Positions 54,457 to 63,600 of a stretch of DNA of 64,000 bases are shown in pieces. The stretch is taken from contig NZ_LVHI01000037.1 of NCBI RefSeq assembly GCF_001645385.1, forward strand, positions 65,588 to 129,587, in the 5' to 3' direction. Below the pieces are notes generated by a model that did not search any database, was not told the DNA's origin, and was given only the letters and a program-made list of their open reading frames with translations. The stretch is from Rhodococcoides kyotonense (GTDB taxonomy: Bacteria; Actinomycetota; Actinomycetes; Mycobacteriales; Mycobacteriaceae). A program made the position numbers and the translations under genes. Numbering within the stretch: position 1 is the stretch's first letter; each line of letters starts with the position of its first letter.

Positions 54457-55949
54457 AGCTCAAGTACTTTCTCGCCCGACTGGCGGGCGCTCGCATCGAT
54501 GTGCTCGAAAAATTGCCGGGGGCGCTGCCGAAGCAATCTGCGATGGGTGCCGTCCTGTTGACCACCGCGGGCTTTGCTGCGATTTCCGCTGGATACGCCC
54601 TGTCCATCACGGGAATCGCGTCAGGTATCTTCGCGGTGCTCGGTGGGCTGGTGTGGGGCATCGCGATTCTCAACCTCGACCGGCTTCTAGTGATCGGGTT
54701 GGCGAAGGAAACCGGGTGGAAGCGCAACCTGAGCCTTGCCGCGCCTCGAATCGTCTTGGCCGTCATTCTCGGCGTTGTGATTTCCACTCCGTTGATGCTG
54801 CGAGTGTTCGACAGTGAGATAGCCGCGCAGATGAACCGCAATATCCTCACCGCGCAGGAGGACCTGCGTGAGTCGATCAACAACTCGACGATTCGGCAAG
54901 ACCTCAACGCCGACATCGAAGAGCTCAACCGGCTGCGAGCGCTGATCAATGCCGGTCCGACGGCGGACGTCAGCCAGAACCCCGAAGTTCTCTTGGCTCA
55001 GCAAGCAATCGACGATCTCGAAGCCAAAGCTGCTACTCAGAAGGCCGAGTACGACCAGCTTCGCGCAGCTGCGGTTGCGGAAGAAGAGGGCAGTGCAGGC
55101 ACCATGATTCGAGGGTGCGCCGCGCTGTGCATCGAGAAGCGAAGGCTTGCTGACGAATCCGAGGCTCGCTGGCAGGACACTTTGAATCAGGTGCGCGACA
55201 AAGAGAACGAGATGGCCGCGATCGTCTCCAAGGTACAAGTCAACGCGCTCGACAGCAGCGAACGGGCGATTGCCGACGCTGAAGCCGTGGTGCCGGGCCT
55301 GCAAGAACAGGTCGATCAGCTCACCGAGCAAGTGAACAGCGCTCAAGATACGAGCCGTGAACTCGAGCAAGCCAACGCGGGCATCATCGCGAGACTGAAA
55401 GCGTTGAGCGATGTTTCGGGCAACGACGCGACTGCTGCGATGGCTCGCTACGCAGTGGCCCTGTTGTTCATGGCGATGGAATTGCTCCCCGTCATCTTCA
55501 AGATCGTGTCGAATTTGGGCAGCCGGACCGCATACGACACCGTGGTAGACAGTCACGAGGCGGCCGAGGTCGAACGGGCAACCCAGTCGGTGACTCTTGC
55601 GGATGAGAAGGCCAAGTTGCGGCGCAGCTCGGAACAGGTCGCAGAGCAAGACCGGACCGATAAACAGCAGGAGCTTATGCTGCGCATCAATGCATCGGTC
55701 GCCGAGCATCAAGCAGCAGTCGTAGAGGAGGCCCTGAGCCGTTGGTCCGACCACGCGAAGCGCGTGTCGGACGACCGACTCGATCAATGGGCCGACGAGA
55801 TGGAACGCAGCTACAACCCTGGGCGCGCACCGGTGCATGGCTCGAATGGTGGGTTTCAGCAGCATGCCGACTACGGGTATCCGGGGCCGGCACCTGCAAC
55901 GACCATGACCAAAAGGGTCAACAACCTCAACCCGCCCAGTGATCTGTAA
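54453..55949 (+). CDS. DUF4407-type membrane protein with long coiled coil
   Basis: The product has 498 residues. Three helices lie near the N-terminus (AVLLTTAGFAAISAGYALSI; GIFAVLGGLVWGIAILNLDR; APRIVLAVILGVVISTPLML). A 200-residue Gln/Glu/Ala-rich coiled coil follows (about 125-330), then one more helix with YAVALLFMAMELLPVIFKIV, and a cytoplasmic basic-acidic tail. LNLDRLLV after helix 2 is typical of DUF4407. The coiled coil would project out of the cytoplasm if the helix count holds. Role unknown; here it probably forms the membrane end of the VWA-phosphatase-kinase pathway together with the preceding protein. Confidence 0.82.
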   Translation: MKLKYFLARLAGARIDVLEKLPGALPKQSAMGAVLLTTAGFAAISAGYALSITGIASGIFAVLGGLVWGIAILNLDRLLVIGLAKETGWKRNLSLAAPRIVLAVILGVVISTPLMLRVFDSEIAAQMNRNILTAQEDLRESINNSTIRQDLNADIEELNRLRALINAGPTADVSQNPEVLLAQQAIDDLEAKAATQKAEYDQLRAAAVAEEEGSAGTMIRGCAALCIEKRRLADESEARWQDTLNQVRDKENEMAAIVSKVQVNALDSSERAIADAEAVVPGLQEQVDQLTEQVNSAQDTSRELEQANAGIIARLKALSDVSGNDATAAMARYAVALLFMAMELLPVIFKIVSNLGSRTAYDTVVDSHEAAEVERATQSVTLADEKAKLRRSSEQVAEQDRTDKQQELMLRINASVAEHQAAVVEEALSRWSDHAKRVSDDRLDQWADEMERSYNPGRAPVHGSNGGFQQHADYGYPGPAPATTMTKRVNNLNPPSDL

Positions 55950-55961
55950 CGCGAGGCTGTG

Positions 55962-56597
55962 ATGACCGTTCAATTCTTCGACTTCGATGTCGAGACGCCT
56001 GACCAGATCCCTCTCCGCGTTTACTTGATCGATCAGAATCCTCCCGAGCCACGCACACACAGCTCCACTTCGCTGTTGCAGTCCCTCGGCGATCGGTTCG
56101 CTGCCAGCCCTAGGCTGGACGGTTTGCTTCGCGTCGAGGTCGTCGCAGTGGATTCCAACCACACTCAACACGTTCTGTTCGACAGCGTTCAGACCCCGAC
56201 AATCGAACTACTTAGGCCTGCAGAAGTACTCGCGGGACGCTTCCGGCGACCGGCGACCGACCTTACGCGCCGCGTGGAGGACGGATTGTCCGTTGTCGTG
56301 CTGCCGGGTGAGCTGGTCGATGCAGATCTTGCGAAGCGAACTTCGACGGTCAACGATGTACAGCCGCGTTTGGTATGGATCGAAGGGGCGGATAGCAGCG
56401 TAGAACTGGCACCCACTCACAGTGCCTGGTCAGCTTCACGGACGGTTGCCGATACAGTGGCGTCCCATGTCCTCGAGTCCGTTGTCGGAAACTTCGTTGC
56501 AACCGTTGTCGAAGCGTCCAAGTACACCGCTGCGGAATGGGCTGCGTCGTCGGAAGTAAGTTCACTTGTCGACGGTATGTCCTATGTTGTTGCGTAA
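55962..56597 (+). CDS. Hypothetical protein in the TerY-like operon
   Basis: The product has 211 residues, from ATG 55962 or GTG 55959, 12 bases after the DUF4407 stop. It starts with beta-rich sequence (TVQFFDFDVETPDQIPLRVY) and ends in helices (TVADTVASHVLESVVGNFVA). I recognise no domain, signal or membrane segment. Its 3' end overlaps the start of the LIM/DA1-type gene by 14 bases, so it is translated with it. Confidence 0.65.
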   Translation: MTVQFFDFDVETPDQIPLRVYLIDQNPPEPRTHSSTSLLQSLGDRFAASPRLDGLLRVEVVAVDSNHTQHVLFDSVQTPTIELLRPAEVLAGRFRRPATDLTRRVEDGLSVVVLPGELVDADLAKRTSTVNDVQPRLVWIEGADSSVELAPTHSAWSASRTVADTVASHVLESVVGNFVATVVEASKYTAAEWAASSEVSSLVDGMSYVVA

Positions 56598-57339
56598 AAC
56601 CCTGCAGCAGAAAGAAATTCGATGCGCTAGGTGCGGTAAGGCTGTATCGGGTACCTACCAGTACGTCTGGGAGGACTCCTTCTGCTCCGGTTGCGCAGGA
56701 GAATCTCGCAGCAGTTGTTCGTCGTGCGGTGACCTGACGTTCTCTCATGGCAAACTGTCGTCCAAGTCAAGTCCGGATGGCCGGAGCTGGTGCAGGCTCT
56801 GCTCCACTTCGATTGTCGGACTTGATGTGAGTGCAGGCACCGCATTGTCGACTTTTCGAACAGCGCTGTCGTCGACCGGTTTGAGGTTCGGCGTCAAAGG
56901 GCTCGCAGTGGATCTCGTCCCGCTCAGTCGGCCGGAACACGGGTTGTCGGACACCATCATGGGGATGACCCATAGCTCGTTCGACGGGGCGCGGTGGGAC
57001 CACCGTGTCAAGATCAGCAAGTACGTTCCCGAGTTCTTGTTCGGCGCTGTCCTCGCTCATGAGTTGGGCCACGTCTGGATCGCAAATTCTCGATTCGAGA
57101 TTGCTCCAACTCATGAGCAGTCAGAGGGTATATGCGAGCTGTTTGCGCATATCTGGCTCCTGGCATCGGGTTTCGATGCGCAGACCGAGCGATGGGTCGC
57201 CCAGACGGTCAAACGAAGAGACGCATATGGCAAAGGGTACCGCTGGGCTGCATCCGCCTTCGGTGTGCACCGCAGTCCTTCAGTGCAAGCGAATATCGCC
57301 GACCACTTCGGCGCGAAAGGTCGGAACAAGCCTCGATGA
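56584..57339 (+). CDS. LIM-type zinc-finger metallopeptidase resembling DA1
   Basis: The product has 251 residues from ATG 56584 (TTG 56566 possible). Eight cysteines in four CxxC pairs (C14/C17, C34/C37, C45/C48, C70/C73) form a LIM-like double zinc module. The peptidase part has HEXXH at 159-163 (VLAHELGHVW) and the downstream SEGICELFAHIWL (E181), the same order as in plant DA1 peptidases (HExxH then EGxCQxxAYxWL). Plant DA1 is a ubiquitin-activated peptidase; bacterial relatives occur in signalling or conflict clusters. Target unknown. ATGA overlap with the kinase. Confidence 0.8.
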   Translation: MLLRKTLQQKEIRCARCGKAVSGTYQYVWEDSFCSGCAGESRSSCSSCGDLTFSHGKLSSKSSPDGRSWCRLCSTSIVGLDVSAGTALSTFRTALSSTGLRFGVKGLAVDLVPLSRPEHGLSDTIMGMTHSSFDGARWDHRVKISKYVPEFLFGAVLAHELGHVWIANSRFEIAPTHEQSEGICELFAHIWLLASGFDAQTERWVAQTVKRRDAYGKGYRWAASAFGVHRSPSVQANIADHFGAKGRNKPR

Positions 57340-58772
57340 CTGTCGAAAAAGCATTGCTGACGATCGAAAGCACCTTGGGTGAAGGTGGTTTCGGCACGGT
57401 CTACCTGGTCAAGACGTCGTCGGGATCGAATCGGTTCGCCTACAAACAGTTCAAGAAAGTCTCCGCGGACGAGCTCGCGAATCTCGATATGCTCGTGGCG
57501 TTCCGGAAGAAGCTGTCTGCACCGGAGAAGGCCGAACTCGACTCATTTGCTGCGTGGCCACTCGAGCTCGTCACCAGCAAAGGGGCGACTGTCGGATATC
57601 TGATGGAGGTTCTGTCCGACCGCTTCATCGAGCAGTCGATCGTTCAGACGTCAGGAACCGGAAGCAGCCCACGTTCGCTCGACTGGCTTGCGAAGCCGGA
57701 ACATGCGGCACGTAACGGCGCTTCGCTGGTTGTACCCGAAGACGACATCGCGACCCGAACTATGTTCGCCGCCAAGCTCGTCTACGCGTTCAATTTTCTG
57801 CACAAACGCGGCATCGTGTTCGGCGACGTGAGCCTCCGGAACATTCTCCACGCTGACGGCCCAGCCGAAATCAAGCTCATCGACCTCGACTCGGTGCGAA
57901 TCGAAAACCAGTCGCCGAACTTTCGCCAGCCCCACTCGACTGGGATGTTGCCCAAGGAGTGTCGCGAAGGCCAGAAGGAACAAACTATCGCGACCGACAT
58001 GTTCAAGGTTGCGTACGTCGTGTTCTCGATTTTGGCGTCCGTGGTTCAGATTTCGAACAGCTCAGGGATCGAGAACAAAGTCGACGACGCGGGCATGACA
58101 CTGTTCGGTCGAGCGCTCAATGGAAAGGCGACTGAGCGCCCTTCCGCGGCGGAGTGGTATCGGTATTTGTACGACCGTGTCGCGGCGCTGATGAACCCGC
58201 CAGAGCTTTCGAGCTTCACGGCCACGCCCCGTTATCAACTTCGTGGTGAGCCGATTCAACTCGCTTGGGAAGTCGAGGGACACCGCAGTTTGAAGCTCGA
58301 GATGCCCTCGGGGGAAGTCCGCGATCTCGGTGGAAGCGCTTCGAATACGCTGGAGGTTCTCGTCGACGCCAGCGGGAAATACCGGTTGACAGCAGAGAAC
58401 GACAACGGGACTGTCACGGCAACGACGGCAACAGTACGAGTGTTCGATGTACCTCACGTGAGATACGTTGACGTACCGGTATTCAAATCCGTGCATCACT
58501 GTTCGCTCGGTGTCAGTGACGCCGACATGCGCGTAATGACTGATGCCGGAACGGGATTCGATTGGGTGGACACGATGATGCCAACCACGCTGCCCGCTCC
58601 GCCTCTGCCCTTCGATCTCGTGGGCGACGTTGTAACACCGGCATTCGGACACGACGTTGTCGACTGGTCGGGCCTCTCGCAGATGGTCGACGACGCCTTC
58701 CGTCCGCCGAGGACACCGGGACCCGTTGAAAAGTGGGTCCGAGGTCTTCGACGGCGACGTGTCAGAGAGTAG
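57336..58772 (+). CDS. Protein kinase-like protein with Ig-like domain (TerY-P-type kinase)
   Basis: The product has 478 residues. The glycine loop is GEGGFG (15-20) and the ATP lysine is K37 (FAYKQF). The catalytic loop reads GIVFGDVSLRNIL, with D164 and N169 but FGD in place of HRD. The metal aspartate is D183 in LIDLDS, where DFG would stand. Activity is therefore plausible, with an atypical loop as in other TerY-P kinases. Residues about 285-375 form a beta-rich Ig-like domain (QLRGEPIQLAWEVEGH, SGKYRLTAENDNGT). It likely phosphorylates a target that the PP2C protein reverses. It is the last gene of the operon and converges on the next gene. Confidence 0.82.
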   Translation: MTVEKALLTIESTLGEGGFGTVYLVKTSSGSNRFAYKQFKKVSADELANLDMLVAFRKKLSAPEKAELDSFAAWPLELVTSKGATVGYLMEVLSDRFIEQSIVQTSGTGSSPRSLDWLAKPEHAARNGASLVVPEDDIATRTMFAAKLVYAFNFLHKRGIVFGDVSLRNILHADGPAEIKLIDLDSVRIENQSPNFRQPHSTGMLPKECREGQKEQTIATDMFKVAYVVFSILASVVQISNSSGIENKVDDAGMTLFGRALNGKATERPSAAEWYRYLYDRVAALMNPPELSSFTATPRYQLRGEPIQLAWEVEGHRSLKLEMPSGEVRDLGGSASNTLEVLVDASGKYRLTAENDNGTVTATTATVRVFDVPHVRYVDVPVFKSVHHCSLGVSDADMRVMTDAGTGFDWVDTMMPTTLPAPPLPFDLVGDVVTPAFGHDVVDWSGLSQMVDDAFRPPRTPGPVEKWVRGLRRRRVRE

Positions 58773-58778
58773 TGGCAG

Positions 58779-60596
58779 TTACGACGACTGCAATGCCTTT
58801 TTCTGTTCGAGAGCCAATCGATCGATCTCGGCGTCCGCCGCAACGAGGGCTTTCGGGCCCAATCCCTTCTCGAGCATGAACGACAGCAGTCGGCTGACGG
58901 TGTATTGGCCCGCACGAAGCGTTTCGAGAGCCGGAGTCTTCGGGTCACTGTAAACCGACAGTCGGTTGATGCGCGCAGACAGCTGAGTCTCGAGGTCGGT
59001 GATTTGATACCACAGCATTTCGTCGTGGGGTAGGCCCAGCTCTTTTCTTGCATGCTCGACCGCGACACGTAGTACGAGGGTGTTGGAGTCGTTGACCGGT
59101 TGGGCTGGGCCACTTCCTGCAGTTGCTGCAGAAGTGGTTACAGCGGCGCCGGTGCCGGCAAGCCCACCGAGCATGGCCAGTCCGCCGACCATTCCTCCCG
59201 GCCCGAGAGCGGCGAGCCCGCCTGTCAAGGCTGCTGCCCCGGCTACACCCGCGGGAGCCGCGACGGCGAGGCCGACCGGCCCCGCGGCGACAATTGCGAC
59301 GCCAGCTGCGGCAGTGAGGACCCGTCCCCACGGGAAGCCGCCCTTCTTACTGATGTGGCTTTGCACGTCCTCGATCGCATTGCCGATTTTTGTTCCTGTC
59401 GACCGCTGAAAGCCCAACTCGACCGACATGTCCGCGAGCGCGTCTTTCGGCGCTCGATCGACGTTGATCTCATACGGTTCGACGAGGTTTGTCATGGCAA
59501 GCACTACGAGTTCGGCGACTGCCTCGTGTAACTCCCAGCGATGGGGGAGTCGGGGCAAGGTTCCGCGCGCAAGCTCGTACATCTTCGGCGCCACAACAGT
59601 ATTCGACGCACGCGCTACGGATTCGATCTCTGCGACCACTTCATCCTGCTGCGCGCTGAGGGCGTCTGCGTAGCGCGCAGCGGCGTTCTTGTCCTTGATG
59701 TGTCTTTGGACTGCGTAGCCGAAATGAAGTGACAGAAGGATTGAAGCTTCTTTGTCGCCGAGCCGGACGGCGATCCCCGACTCGCGGATCGCGACAGCCT
59801 TCGTCGGGTAGAGAACGTCGGCAATCACTCCCGCGACGGACGGGTGGCTCAAGTGCCTCCCGGCTCCATGCTGACCACCGATGTCGATGCAGAAATCCTG
59901 GGCGCCGGGGAAGGTGGACGCGAGTCCGCGACCGCCGGTAACAACGTCCTATGTGTCGTAGAAGTTCGTCCAGTCGTCGACTCGGTCGTACGGAAACTTC
60001 TTGAGGAGTCGCTCGCTGTTCTCGTGCAGTGGACGCGAACTCGCGGGACTTCCAATGGTGACGAAACGACGGACGTGGAGGCCTTCGTGAAGGTTGTCCA
60101 GCAAGTCGATCGCGACGACACTGCCCAGGCTGTGACCGATGAGGATAATGTCGCCGGTAGCAGGGAGGTGGTCGAGGATGTGCTGCAGGATGGCTCCTCG
60201 CGTGCCCTCGTGTTGCATGTAGCGCTTGACTTGCGGAAGGTCGTACCAGGAAACCGAATTGATCGCAGCGGCTTGTAGAACGGACAACGGAACATCGGGT
60301 ATGCGATCGAAGCCGAACGACCGGACACCGGACTCCTGACCGAGCTTGCGTTGAACTTTCGCCTGGCGACGTTCGAATCCACGTCGACCCGCCGACTCGT
60401 CCTTCGGCTTGTATGTGACGGGCGGAAGCTTCGCGGAGACACCCTCGATGTTGAGGATTGACCGGTAGCGAGGTGCGATGACCCGGTCCGAATCGATAGT
60501 GGAGTGGCCGGCCTGCGTCAGACCCTGGTTGAGCCCGTCGAGCCAGGCCATCTTGGGATCGCCATCGCCGATGCCATGGAGGAAAACAACTCTCAT
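58779..60596 (-). pseudogene. Alpha/beta hydrolase fused to a glycine-rich membrane region, interrupted by an amber codon
   Basis: ATG 60596 opens an alpha/beta hydrolase (MRVVFLHGIGDGD, nucleophile motif LIGHSLGSVVAIDL, then VTIGSPASSRP) that meets TAG at 59949-59951 after 215 residues (NFYDT-stop). The same frame continues without another stop to 58779. The first 33 codons after the amber (DVVTGGRGLASTFPGAQDF, GQHGAGRHLSHP) supply the missing end of the hydrolase, including a likely catalytic histidine. Then come about 350 residues with a glycine/alanine-rich hydrophobic stretch (AAPAGVAGAAALTGGLAALG) and helical flanks. The full protein would be 605 residues: a hydrolase with a pore- or membrane-type tail. 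One nonsense change or sequence error explains the break. Confidence 0.72.
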
Positions 60597-60669
60597 CTAC
60601 GCCGCCCTTTTTCTACCTCTGACACGAGACCGCTCGGTTTCTGAAACCACTGTGCACTATTTGTCCGAC

Positions 60670-63600
60670 ATGGTTGTCCATGGGATGGGCAGTCGGAGAC
60701 TCGTGTTCATTCGAACGAATGAACACGAGCGGGAAATCGCCTGGACACCGGAATCGCTCGCCGATTTCTCTTCGTCTTGCAAAACATGTGTCCGACTCAA
60801 CCGATACATTGTCGGCAGGGACGAAGACGTCGTCCTGTGGCTTGGGTACTTGGAGTGGGCGTTGGCTAGTCGAGAACACGATGCAGAGCTCAAGGGGCGC
60901 GTCAAGCGCTTGATGCAGTTCCTTCGGGAGATCGTGAAGTCTCGCACCAGCCCCGTACTACGGGTGCAAGAACACGCTCAGGTCGAATGGCTGTTTCGTG
61001 ACGACCGCGTCACGCAGATCGATGCGTCGGTGGAGCAAGGTGGAATCGCTGTCCGCGCGCCGCGCGTCAGCCTCGACGATCCTCCGGCAGTGCCGGCAGC
61101 TCTTTCCGGCTGGTTGAACCCAGCCGATGTCGCGAACAATCGAACAGCGCCGATCGCGCTCGCCGACGAGGGCCCCGTTGTCGGATACGGCACGGTGCTT
61201 CGGGATTCCGTCGAGGCTGCGTCCGTCCGTCGCGAGTTCGCCGCGTGGTCGACTCAGTGGCAAGCGTGGGCCGCGTCCGACCGGGTGCGCAGACCGCAGG
61301 CCGAGCTTCATATGGCACTTCAGATGATGATGCAGGAGCTTGCTGCTCGCCCGGAGTCCATCGAGCTTGTACTGGCGTCGGGACTGCTCACTCTGAGTGG
61401 AGCAGACCCGAAAGAAGCTGTCCGAACGCACCTCGTCACGCAAAGCGCAAGCGTGGAACGAGAGGAAGCGACCGGCGACCTCGTGGTCAAGCTGACGCCG
61501 CTGAGTTCACCACGACTCGAAGACACTCAGTTACTCACAGGCCGTGAGGAATTCGATTCATCCGGGTCGCTAGGGCTGCAAGAACTTCTGCGGGAGCATG
61601 CGACGTCTCCCTTGAGCGTGGGCATTCTCCAGTTCCTGAAGGAGTGGGCGCCTCGCGCGCTCGGCCAGACGATCGACGTGAACGAGCTTGTCGAGCAACC
61701 TGCGTCGACAGCGAACCGGACCCTCACTCCGTCGCCCGCTTTGATTCTCCGTAAGCGCGGGGCATTCGCGTTGGTCGATTACTACGAGAAGATGATCGCC
61801 GACGTGGATGGCGACGACTCGCCGGTTCCGCTCGGTCTGGCACAGCTGGTCGAAGCCATCGAGCCTGACGACCGACTCGACTGGCTCGAGCGACTGGGTG
61901 CAGCTGCGTCGTCGACGCTTGCGGATGATCCGCTGTTCCCACTACCGGCCAACGCGGAACAGTCGCAAATTCTGGAACGCTTGGGCAGGGACAGCGGTGT
62001 TGTCGTCGAGGGCCCGCCGGGGACCGGCAAGACCCACACCATTGCGAACCTGGTGTCGGCTCTGCTCGCTCGTGGGCAACGAGTCCTCGTCACCAGTGAG
62101 AAGTCGCAAGCGCTCAGGGTTTTGCGTGACAAGCTGCCTGAAGAGATGCAAGAACTCTGTGTCTCGATCACCGACCTGGCGCGCGGCGGATCGCATGAGC
62201 TGAACAAGAGCGTCGCCACGATTGCCGAACGCAAGTCGTCCTTCAACGAGCGGACCGAAGAGCAGCGAATCAACGACCTTGCTGCTCGACGCCAGAAGGC
62301 GCGGCAGACTCGTTCGACGGTCCTCGAACGCATCAGGTCACTTCGCGAAGCAGAAACGTACCAGCACCCGCCCGTAGCAGTCGGGTATGCGGGCACGACC
62401 GCGGCGATCGTCAAAGAAGTCAAGGCGCACGAGGACGAATTCGCTTGGCTCCCAGGGCCGCTGCTCGTGAACGAGCCACCCCTCACGGGTAGTGAAATCG
62501 ACGAGTTGCGTGGGTTGATCAGGTCTGCATCGCCAACCCAGGTGGACCGGCCTGCTCGCCTGCTTCCGTCTACCGACAGTCTTCTGCCTGACCGGCAGGC
62601 TCTGGAGAAGCTGTTCGCAAGGGTCAATACCGAGGTTGCGACGGACGGCGCGGAGTCTGCCCAGCTCATTCAAAGTTTGAGCGGCGTCGACCCGATTACT
62701 GCCCAGCGAGTGCGTGAGCTGTGTGAGTCGTTGAGCGGACGCGTCGACGACGTCCGTCAGCTGGCGCCGCATTTCCAACAGCTTGCTGACGGCGTGATGT
62801 CCGGCGACTCCGATTATCTCTGGGCACGGGTCTCGAATCTCCCGGTGATTCTCGATGCAGCCGTACGTGCGGATTCGTTTGTAGCGCATCGCGATATCCA
62901 CTGTTCGGACACTTCAGCGCAAGCGCTCGGGATCCTCGACAACTTGGCGTCGGCACTCGAATCCGGCACCGAGTGGAAGCCGGGCCGATTTTTCAAGAGT
63001 GATCAGCAGAAAGCCTTCGAACAGTCTGGAATCGTTGCGACCGTCGACGGGGCACCCGCCACGAATGCTGCGACGGTTCGAGCGGTCGCGGAACATGCGA
63101 GAACTCTCGATGCAATCCGCGCTGCCGCACTGCTTCTCGCTGATCTGCAGATACCAGTGGTCACGGATGGCTCGCGTGGATTCCAGGTCAACGCCCTGCA
63201 ATCCACCATGCGGGCATTAAAACAACTGCGCGCAGTCGTCGCTGCGCGAGACGAACTCGTCGATCAGCTAAGGACGATCTCACCGACACACCCTCGCGTG
63301 CGGTCACTGGCCGAAGCGTCGTCGATAGCGGGTGCTGCCGGCGCAATCGCGACGCGAGCAGACGTCGAGGATGCGCGGGCAGAACTTGACACACTCGTGC
63401 GGGCAGTGGCCTTCGAGTTCGACCGCGCGCCGTCACCCGAAGGCGACGCCCTCGTCCGGGCATTGCAGGCGGCCGACACAGACGTACTGGCAACTGCAGT
63501 CGATCTGTACGTCTTGGCGTGCACCGAAACAGCGAATCAGCTTCGACTCACCGAGCTCGAATCGACGCTGGCGAAATCTGCACCAGCCCTCGCGAGACTC

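Noticed and set aside
54687..56171. 494-codon minus-strand frame opposite the DUF4407 gene
   Set aside because: Antisense shadow; the plus-strand gene has clear membrane helices and a coiled coil and sits in an overlapping operon.
41289..59951. Amber codon recoding as an explanation for the two interrupted genes
   Set aside because: TAG is used as an ordinary stop by intact genes here (icd at 4753-4755, SF2 helicase at 49864-49866), and no suppressor tRNA was seen.
60700..60729. LexA/SOS box
   Set aside because: The actinobacterial box is GAAC-N4-GTTC in arrangement; here the order is GTTC...GAAC around a TTCGAA centre, so it does not fit.
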